Shown here: piece after piece, positions 24,699 to 29,831 of the stretch
Layout: every line of letters starts with the position of its first letter
Position numbering within the stretch: the first letter of the stretch is position 1
Source: Betaproteobacteria bacterium
GTDB lineage: Bacteria > Pseudomonadota > Gammaproteobacteria > Burkholderiales > Thiobacillaceae
Direction: 5' to 3'
Assembly (NCBI GenBank): GCA_016873905.1
Contig: VGVU01000003.1
Span: 1 to 29,831, forward strand
Length of the DNA: 29,831 nucleotides
Program-made: the position numbers and the translations under genes
Notes under the pieces: generated by a model
The model's input: only the letters and a program-made list of their open reading frames with translations
Databases searched by the model: none
Told to the model about the DNA's origin: nothing

Positions 24699-25648
24699 GG
24701 TTTTGTCGCGGTCTTGTGCGCATCGTAGGCCTGGATAATGCGCGCCACCAGCGGGTGCCGCACCACATCCTCGTTCTGGAACTGGGTGAAGGCAATGCCG
24801 CGCACCTCGGGGAGAACCTCGGTGGCCTCCACCAAGCCGCTCTTCTGGCCGCGTTGCAGGTCGATCTGGGTTACATCGCCGGTAATGACGGTCTTGGAGC
24901 CAAAGCCGATGCGGGTGAGGAACATCTTCATCTGCTCGGGCGTGGTGTTTTGTGCCTCGTCGAGGATGATGAAGGCGTGGTTCAGGGTGCGGCCACGCAT
25001 GAAGGCCAGCGGAGCGATCTCGATCACGGCCTTCTCGAACTGACGCGTGGCCTTTTCGATCCCCATGAGGTCATAGAGGGCGTCATAGAGCGGGCGCAGA
25101 TAGGGATCGACCTTTTGCACCAGATCGCCGGGCAGAAAGCCGAGTCGCTCGCCGGCCTCAACGGCCGGGCGAACCAGGATGATGCGGCGCACCAGGTCGC
25201 GTTCCAGGGCATCGACTGCGCAGGCCACGGCGAGATAGGTCTTGCCAGTCCCGGCGGGGCCGATGCCGAAGGTGATATCGTGTTCCAGAATTTGCCGGAT
25301 GTACTGGGTTTGCCGGGTCGTGCGTCCATGCAGGCCGGCGCGGCGTGTCATCAGCACCGGCATGTCGGTCTCTTGCGCCTTGCCGGGACGCGGGATGTCG
25401 GCCTGATGATGGGCCTCCACCAGGGCGAGCTGGATCTCTTCCAGGTCGAGGGGTTTCCGGGCGCGCTGGTAGAAGTCCTTGAGCAGACGGCCGGCTGTGG
25501 CGGCCTGCTCGCCCTCCAGATTGAAGACCTCGCCGCGCCGGGCGATGGTCACATTGAGGGCGGTCTCGATCTGGCGCAGGTTTTCATCCAGCACCCCGCA
25601 GAGGTTGGCGAGGCGGGTATTGTCGGCGTCGGGAAAGGTGACTTGCAC
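24695..25648 (-). CDS. phoH: PhoH-like ATPase (YbeZ)
   Basis: Cytoplasmic P-loop ATPase that works with YbeY in RNA metabolism. It has 317 residues: an N-terminal KH-like region, then the PhoH core with Walker A GPAGTGKT (130-137), RPAVEAGERLGFLPGDLVQKVDPYLRPLYDAL and Walker B FIILDEAQNTT. It is somewhat shorter at both ends than the E. coli protein. The start is a GTG at 25648; no ATG fits before the miaB stop 15 bases upstream. Confidence 0.95.
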   Translation of the reverse strand: MQVTFPDADNTRLANLCGVLDENLRQIETALNVTIARRGEVFNLEGEQAATAGRLLKDFYQRARKPLDLEEIQLALVEAHHQADIPRPGKAQETDMPVLMTRRAGLHGRTTRQTQYIRQILEHDITFGIGPAGTGKTYLAVACAVDALERDLVRRIILVRPAVEAGERLGFLPGDLVQKVDPYLRPLYDALYDLMGIEKATRQFEKAVIEIAPLAFMRGRTLNHAFIILDEAQNTTPEQMKMFLTRIGFGSKTVITGDVTQIDLQRGQKSGLVEATEVLPEVRGIAFTQFQNEDVVRHPLVARIIQAYDAHKTATKP

Positions 25649-25663
25649 GGGCAGGGCTGTGGC

Positions 25664-26995
25664 TCAGTCGTTAATAACGACGGATCCGCGCAGGCTGTTG
25701 GGCATGGCTTGGGTGATGCGCACGGTGACAAACTCGCCGATCAACCGCTCCGGTGCCGCGAAGTTCACGACGCGGTTGTTTTCGGTGCGGCCCATCAATT
25801 CGTTCGCGTCCTTCTTCGAGGGGCCCTCCACCAGGACTTGCTGCACTGTGCCCACCATCGCGGCGCTAATCGCGGCGGACTGCGCGTTGAGTTGTTCTTG
25901 CAGGCGATAGAGGCGCTGCTTGTACACCTCGGCGGGCGTGTCGTCGGTCAGGCTGGCCGCCGGCGTGCCGGGGCGTGCGCTGTACACAAAACTGAACGAA
26001 TGGTCGAAATTCATCTCTTCGACCAGGCGCAGGGTGGCCTCGAAGTCTGCCTCTGTCTCGCCGGGGAAGCCGACAATGATGTCGGTCGCCAGCGACAGAT
26101 CAGCCCGTGCTGCGCGCAGTTTGCGGACGATGGATTTGTACTCCAGCACGGTGTAGCCGCGCTTCATTGCGGCCAGGATGCGATCCGAGCCCGATTGTAC
26201 CGGCAGGTGCAGGTGCGACACCAGCTTGGGAATGCGAGCGAAACAGTCGATCAGGCGCGGCGTAAATTCGCGCGGATGCGAGGTGGTGAAGCGGATGCGC
26301 CCAATGCCCGGGATCTCGGCCATCAGTTCCAGCAACAAGGCGAGGTCGGCGGTCTCGCCGTCGTCCATTGCGCCCCGGTAGGCGTTCACATTCTGGCCCA
26401 GCAAGGTGATCTCTTTTACGCCCTGCGCGGCGAGTTGGGCAATCTCGGTCAGGCAATCGGCCAGCGGGCGCGACACCTCTTCGCCCCGGGTGTAAGGAAC
26501 CACGCAGAAGCTGCAATACTTGGAGCAACCTTCCATGATGGATACGAAGGCGGTGGCGCCCTCCACGCGCGGCGGCGGAAGGTGGTCGAATTTCTCGATC
26601 TCGGGGAATTCGATATCGACTTGCGAACGGCCGCTTTGATCGCGCCGGGCGAGCATCTGCGGCAGGCGATGCAAGGTCTGCGGCCCGAAGACCAGATCGA
26701 CAAAGGGCGCCCGGCTGACGATGGAGGCCCCCTCCTGGCTGGCCACGCAACCGCCGACACCAATCCGCAGCGCCGGGTTTTTTAGCTTCAGGGAGCGCAC
26801 CATGCCCAGGTCGCTGAACACCTTTTCCTGCGCCTTTTCGCGCACGGAGCAGGTGTTGAACAAGATCAGATCCGCTTCTTCCGGATTGTCGGTGGGCTCA
26901 TAGCCCTCCGCCGCGGCGAGCACATCGGACATCTTGTCCGAGTCGTACTCGTTCATTTGGCAACCGAAGGTTTTGATGTAGACCTTGCGTGTCAT
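25664..26995 (-). CDS. miaB: tRNA-2-methylthio-N6-dimethylallyladenosine synthase MiaB
   Basis: Radical-SAM methylthiotransferase acting on A37 of tRNAs. It has 443 residues in the order UPF0004 domain with cluster cysteines Cys12, Cys49 and Cys83, radical-SAM domain with Cys157, Cys161 and Cys164 in EGCSKYCSFCVVPYTRG, and a C-terminal TRAM domain (about 375-440). It begins the miaB-phoH-ybeY-corC run and lies 69 bases downstream of tRNA-Met. Confidence 0.97.
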   Translation of the reverse strand: MTRKVYIKTFGCQMNEYDSDKMSDVLAAAEGYEPTDNPEEADLILFNTCSVREKAQEKVFSDLGMVRSLKLKNPALRIGVGGCVASQEGASIVSRAPFVDLVFGPQTLHRLPQMLARRDQSGRSQVDIEFPEIEKFDHLPPPRVEGATAFVSIMEGCSKYCSFCVVPYTRGEEVSRPLADCLTEIAQLAAQGVKEITLLGQNVNAYRGAMDDGETADLALLLELMAEIPGIGRIRFTTSHPREFTPRLIDCFARIPKLVSHLHLPVQSGSDRILAAMKRGYTVLEYKSIVRKLRAARADLSLATDIIVGFPGETEADFEATLRLVEEMNFDHSFSFVYSARPGTPAASLTDDTPAEVYKQRLYRLQEQLNAQSAAISAAMVGTVQQVLVEGPSKKDANELMGRTENNRVVNFAAPERLIGEFVTVRITQAMPNSLRGSVVIND

Positions 26996-27064
26996 GGTCT
27001 GGTAGCCCCAAGCAGGGGCAGGACAGGCAACGAGGAAAAGGCGGCAGCAGGGTCCAGAGAATTT

Positions 27065-27141
27065 GGTGGTGATGGGCAGAATCGAACTGCCGACCTGTGG
27101 GTTATGAATCCACCGCTCTAACCGTCTGAGCTACATCACCG
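27065..27141 (-). tRNA. tRNA-Met (CAT), elongator type
   Basis: On the minus strand a full 77-base cloverleaf is visible. The acceptor arms are GGTGATG and CATCACC with discriminator A and an encoded CCA. The D-arm contains TAGCTCAGACGGTTAGAGC, the anticodon stem-loop is GTGGATTCATAACCCAC with anticodon CAT, and the T-arm contains GGCAGTTCGATTCTGCC. A paired first base rules out initiator tRNA. A lysidine-modified tRNA-Ile2 also has CAT, but I favour elongator Met from overall similarity. Confidence 0.92.
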
Positions 27142-27187
27142 ACTTGATACGAAGGGTGCGGATTATCCCGGTCGCGCCCCGTCTATG

Positions 27188-28156
27188 TCAAGGATTACAC
27201 AGGGAATGCACGGGCGATTGCGGGTTAACCGGGGCGCTTTGTGGCGCACCACGCCAGCGCGGGAGGTCTTGTGGCGACCAGCGTTCGATGGCCCAGGGCC
27301 AGAACTCGCTGAGCGTGGCGGGCGGGTGTGCATCCGCTTGGCCCAGAAAACGCATGGCCATCAGCAAGGCTGGGAGTGGGTTGGCATCGGTCAGCGGGGT
27401 GGCGAGGGTTTGTTTGGAGAGCTTGTTACCAGCGGCATCAAGCAGCACAGGAAGGTGCAGATAGGCGGGCGTGGGGAGGCCGAGGGCCTGTTGCAGGGCG
27501 ATCTGGCGAGGCGTGGAAACGAGTAGATCAGCGCCGCGCACGACATGGGTGATGCCTTGTGCGGCATCGTCCACGACCACGGCGAGCTGGTAGCTATAAA
27601 CGCCATCCGCGCGGCGTAGCACGAAGTCCCCCAGATCCCGGTCCATGTCGCACACGATCTGCCCTTGCAGCCGATCTTTAAAGCGGAGGCACGCATTGGG
27701 CGCGGCAAAACGCAGGGCGGCATGGGGGTTCTGAAGGTGGATTGACGGGCTCTGTGGGCGGCAGGTGCCGGGATAGACGGGGCCGTCTGCGCCCTGCCGG
27801 GCGGCAAGGCCGATGGCCTTGCGATTGCAGGTGCAGGCATAGACGCAGCGGGTTTGGCGCAGGTGCTCCAAGGCCTCGGCATAGGCGGCCTGGCGCTGGC
27901 TTTGCCAGACGATGGCCTCGTCCCAGGTGAAGCCGTAAGCATCCAGACTGCGCAAGATGGCATCGACTGCGCCGGGCTGAATGCGGGGTGGATCAATGTC
28001 TTCCATGCGCAACAGCCAGACGCCGCCATGGGCGCGGGCATCCAGATAGCTGCCGAGCGCGGCGACCAGGGAGCCCAGATGGAGCGGCCCTGTGGGCGAG
28101 GGGGCAAAACGGCCTCGATAAACGACCGGAACCGGGCTTTCCTGAGAATTTGGCAC
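27188..28156 (-). CDS. gluQ: Glutamyl-Q tRNA(Asp) synthetase
   Basis: Truncated paralogue of glutamyl-tRNA synthetase that attaches glutamate to queuosine at position 34 of tRNA-Asp. It has 322 residues with the class I HIGH-like motif PSPTGPLHLGSL near residue 20, a zinc site CTC with a later YPGTC, and the KLSKQ signature loop. It lacks the anticodon-binding domain, as expected. The start appears to be GTG at 28156; no ATG precedes the family homology and I see no strong Shine-Dalgarno. It diverges from the zapB-like gene. Confidence 0.95.
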   Translation of the reverse strand: MPNSQESPVPVVYRGRFAPSPTGPLHLGSLVAALGSYLDARAHGGVWLLRMEDIDPPRIQPGAVDAILRSLDAYGFTWDEAIVWQSQRQAAYAEALEHLRQTRCVYACTCNRKAIGLAARQGADGPVYPGTCRPQSPSIHLQNPHAALRFAAPNACLRFKDRLQGQIVCDMDRDLGDFVLRRADGVYSYQLAVVVDDAAQGITHVVRGADLLVSTPRQIALQQALGLPTPAYLHLPVLLDAAGNKLSKQTLATPLTDANPLPALLMAMRFLGQADAHPPATLSEFWPWAIERWSPQDLPRWRGAPQSAPVNPQSPVHSLCNP

Positions 28157-28175
28157 GGAAAAGTGGCGTAAGTGG

Positions 28176-28205
28176 TTGACTAATAAAATTCGTGGCCATT
28201 ATAGT
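28176..28205 (+). promoter_or_regulatory. Promoter of the zapB-like/zapA genes
   Basis: TTGACT (28176-28181) and TATAGT (28200-28205) are spaced by 18 bases, close to the sigma-70 consensus. Transcription would begin near 28211-28212, which is the A of the ATG of the first gene, suggesting a leaderless mRNA. Confidence 0.65.
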
Positions 28206-28211
28206 GCGGGC

Positions 28212-28400
28212 ATGTTGGAACAGCTCGACACCCTTGAAGCCAAACTGCAGCAGTTGCTTGAACGCTATCGCCTTGTCGGCGAGGAGAATCTGCAGCTGCG
28301 TCAGCGCGTTCTGGCCATGGAAAAGGCCAATCGGCAGTTGTCCGAGCGCCTGTCGACAGCAAGCACCCGGATGGAATCCCTTTTTGAGCAAATCCCATGA
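28212..28400 (+). CDS. ZapB-like small coiled-coil protein (TIGR02449 family)
   Basis: A 62-residue protein that is one continuous coiled coil: LEQLDTLEAKLQQLLERYR, then EENLQLRQRVLAMEKANRQLSERL with leucine/valine at heptad positions. Genes of this kind precede zapA in many beta- and gammaproteobacteria, and a ZapB-like role in Z-ring organisation is presumed. The ATG at 28212 begins the family pattern; a TTG at 28176 would add 12 residues but coincides with the -35 box. It overlaps zapA by 4 bases. Confidence 0.85.
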   Translation: MLEQLDTLEAKLQQLLERYRLVGEENLQLRQRVLAMEKANRQLSERLSTASTRMESLFEQIP

Positions 28401-28711
28401 GCGCCGCTGGAAAAGCCATTAGTCTGGATGTCTCCATCATGGGCCGTGAATATCGCGTGGCCTGCCCTGAGACCGAGCGGGAGCGCCTTTTACAGTCGGC
28501 GGCGATGCTCGACCGCAAGATGCGCGAGGTCAAGGACAGCGGCAAGGTGAGCGGCGTGGAGCGCATTGCCGTGATGGCGGCGCTCAATATCACCCATGAC
28601 TACATTAGTTCGCGAGGCGCGGGCGTCGAGCCGGGCGAACTGGTTTCGCGTCTGGCGCACATGAATGCGGCGCTTGATCAAGCCCTCGCGCCGCAGGATA
28701 ATCTGCTCTGA
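28397..28711 (+). CDS. zapA: Cell division protein ZapA
   Basis: Cytoplasmic FtsZ-associated protein that bundles protofilaments at the Z-ring. The 104-residue product has the N-terminal ZapA domain (VSIMGREYRVACPETERERLLQSAAMLDRKM) and a C-terminal dimerising coiled coil (VERIAVMAALNITHDYI onward). ATGA overlap with the upstream gene indicates coupling. The 3' end contains the promoter of the 6S RNA. Confidence 0.95.
   Translation: MSAAGKAISLDVSIMGREYRVACPETERERLLQSAAMLDRKMREVKDSGKVSGVERIAVMAALNITHDYISSRGAGVEPGELVSRLAHMNAALDQALAPQDNLL
28674..28702 (+). promoter_or_regulatory. 6S RNA promoter inside the zapA 3' end
   Basis: TTGATC (28674-28679) and GATAAT (28697-28702) are separated by 17 bases and lie within the last 38 bases of zapA. 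The predicted start falls at about 28709-28712, where the 6S RNA begins. Confidence 0.6.
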
Positions 28712-28881
28712 CCCTACTGCCTCTGGCGAGTTGCGTATTTTTGAACCGATTCGTACCGATAGGCTTCAGCAACAGATTGCGGGCGCGAACATGACCCGTT
28801 TCATGGACCCGAAGCAATTGCGCCGTGGCCACCTTGAACCCCAGGGTTCAAGATAGCGATTCGTCGGTGTGTGGCGGGGTC
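28711..28881 (+). ncRNA. ssrS: 6S RNA
   Basis: Regulatory RNA that mimics an open promoter and sequesters sigma-70 RNA polymerase. The diagnostic 3' segment CACCTTGAACCCCAGGGTTC (28829-28848) is nearly identical to E. coli ssrS. The ends can pair (CCCTACTGCC with the later GTGTGTGGCGGGG). The position between zapA and fau is the conserved ssrS location. Both ends are estimated. Confidence 0.85.
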
Positions 28882-28888
28882 AGCACCC

Positions 28889-29512
28889 ATGATTTCTTCC
28901 CCTCTTGAGACTACCAAGGCCGCTTTGCGGCGGCAGTTGCGTGCGGCACGCGCGGCGCTGATGCCAGAGGCCCGGCGTAAGGCGGCGAGCGCGATTGTCC
29001 GGCTGGCCTTGCGGGCCGGCTGGTTGCGCCAGGGTCGGCGTGTCGGCTTCTACATGCCGGCCAAGGGCGAGCTGGATATCACCGATTTGTTGACCCGGGC
29101 CCGGGCCATGCGGGTCGATTGCTTTCTTCCGGTCGTTCCTCAGGCGCGTCAGCGAACGCTGGGCTTCACCCGCATGAGCGATCGCAATGACTGGACCCAT
29201 AACCGCTATGGGATTCCCGAACATGCCGCTTGGCGACCCAAGATTCGGGCCCGGCGACTTGATATTCTGTTCTTGCCGCTGCTGGGGTTTGATGAGCAGG
29301 GGTATCGTATGGGCATGGGTGGGGGTTATTACGATACAAGCCTCGCCTTCTTGCGGCATCGCAAGGTCTGGCAGCGCCCGTATCTGATAGGCGTTGCGTT
29401 CGAGGTGCAGCGTGTGAAGGCCCTGCCGGTGGATGCTTGGGATGTGCCGCTGGACGCGGTGTTGACCGAGCGGCAGATTTATCGTTTTCGGCCCCAGCGC
29501 GAGCGGGCCTAA
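28889..29512 (+). CDS. fau: 5-formyltetrahydrofolate cyclo-ligase
   Basis: Converts 5-formyltetrahydrofolate to 5,10-methenyltetrahydrofolate with ATP hydrolysis. It has 207 residues with the family motif GYRMGMGGGYYD near residue 140, the substrate region VGFYMPAKGELDI and the C-terminal DVPLDAVLTE. ATG 28889 is preceded by GGGG at 9 bases; a GTG at 28871 is possible but lies inside the 6S RNA end. Co-transcription with ssrS is usual in this clade. Confidence 0.95.
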   Translation: MISSPLETTKAALRRQLRAARAALMPEARRKAASAIVRLALRAGWLRQGRRVGFYMPAKGELDITDLLTRARAMRVDCFLPVVPQARQRTLGFTRMSDRNDWTHNRYGIPEHAAWRPKIRARRLDILFLPLLGFDEQGYRMGMGGGYYDTSLAFLRHRKVWQRPYLIGVAFEVQRVKALPVDAWDVPLDAVLTERQIYRFRPQRERA

Positions 29513-29533
29513 AAACGGGGGGCTTCGCGCTCA

Positions 29534-29575
29534 GGTCAACAAAAAAGGACGCCGAGGCGTCCTTTTTTGTTGACC
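29534..29575. terminator. Bidirectional terminator with a perfect 20-bp stem
   Basis: The arms at 29534-29553 and 29556-29575 are perfectly complementary over 20 bases, with only GA between them. The A6/T6 blocks inside the stem give a T-rich tail on each strand. It serves fau on the plus strand and the repeat-protein gene on the minus strand. Confidence 0.92.
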
Positions 29576-29609
29576 CGCAGTGCTGCTGCGGGTTTACAGC
29601 GAGTGAAAC

Positions 29610-29831
29610 TTACTTGGCAGCGGGAGCAGCAACGGCCGGCACCAGAGCGGTGATCGGGTTGATGAAAGCGCTGTAAGTGTTCGGGTTCATGAACTGGCCC
29701 ATAACACCGTAGGTCTTGGGATCAGCAGCCACGCCAGCGAAACCGGTGTACAGGTTCGGGTTCAGCGGAGCCATCATCAGGTTCACATTAGCGGGAGCCA
29801 AAGGAGCGGTCATCCACTGGGTGTACAGAGC
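29610..29831 (-). CDS. Repeat protein with NPxxY-like units, 5' part outside window
   Basis: I do not recognise a characterised family. The visible C-terminal 73 residues consist of loosely repeated 12-13-residue units: APANV, then NPNLYTGF, DPKTYGVM and NPNTYSAF, followed by an Ala/Pro/Val-rich end (ALVPAVAAPAAK). The frame stays open to the window edge, so the protein is longer and the unit number unknown. Cysteine is absent from the visible part and charged residues are rare. Codons are strongly biased (GCT for Ala, AAC, CCG, ACC), unlike the neighbouring genes, which suggests high expression. It is convergent with fau at a strong terminator. A structural or granule/envelope-associated role is possible but unproven. 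Confidence 0.75.
   Translation of the reverse strand, partial: ALYTQWMTAPLAPANVNLMMAPLNPNLYTGFAGVAADPKTYGVMGQFMNPNTYSAFINPITALVPAVAAPAAK

Noticed and set aside
24716..26785. 689-codon open frame on the plus strand
   Set aside because: It lies antisense to phoH and miaB, which carry intact Walker and radical-SAM motifs. High-GC codon bias explains the missing stops.
27007..27021. GCCCC-AAGCA-GGGGC hairpin between tRNA-Met and miaB
   Set aside because: The stem is only 5 bp and lacks a T-tail. It is too close to the miaB start to be a convincing terminator.

Overview
The window looks like chromosomal DNA from a GC-rich, chemotrophic sulfur-oxidising proteobacterium on the gamma/beta side. The evidence is a thiosulfate-oxidising SoxXA cytochrome, housekeeping gene orders typical of these classes (yibN-grxC-secB-gpsA, gpmI-envC-ctpA, miaB-phoH-ybeY-corC, zapB-like-zapA-6S RNA-fau), SlmA, and the ATP-grasp-type GshA of acidophilic and beta-type sulfur oxidisers. 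I cannot fix the genus from sequence alone.

Layout: (1) 1-5749, minus strand: apbE (cut by the window edge), gshB, a fused soxX-soxA gene, a Type IV restriction enzyme gene (mrr) and gshA. The two glutathione-synthesis genes flank soxXA and the AT-richer mrr patch. (2) 5785-9530: trmL (plus) overlapping tail-to-tail with a secreted nuclease, then a minus-strand run yibN-grxC-trxC-secB-gpsA-nuclease. (3) 9542-16155: a minus-strand operon arsR-tolC-MFP-RND-DUF2892. It is headed by a two-cysteine ArsR repressor that looks like the persulfide sensors SqrR/BigR, and it ends at a hairpin-T6 terminator directly in front of yibN. (4) 16252-21718, plus strand: gpmI, envC, ctpA, a conserved unknown gene and a MoeB/ThiF-type E1 enzyme. 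(5) 21725-27141, minus strand: ygfZ-slmA, then miaB-phoH-ybeY-corC and an elongator tRNA-Met. (6) 27188-29831: gluQ (minus), zapB-like-zapA-6S RNA-fau (plus), a strong bidirectional terminator, and the 3' end of a repeat protein with NPxxY-like units.

How it fits together: the first 16 kb has a consistent thiol/sulfane-sulfur theme. It holds glutathione synthesis (gshA, gshB), thiosulfate oxidation (soxXA), a persulfide-type repressor driving a tripartite efflux pump, a rhodanese, a glutaredoxin and a thioredoxin. The most interesting candidate system is the SqrR-like repressor plus RND pump plus DUF2892 protein, with a membrane rhodanese/glutaredoxin/thioredoxin set behind it. All four cysteines of the 1119-residue pump lie in one 17-residue cytoplasmic-loop cluster. 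I infer a sulfide/persulfide-induced export or detoxification module; the substrate is unknown. The remaining regions are ordinary housekeeping (cell division, tRNA modification, ribosome maturation, envelope maintenance), with a few local oddities listed in the findings.
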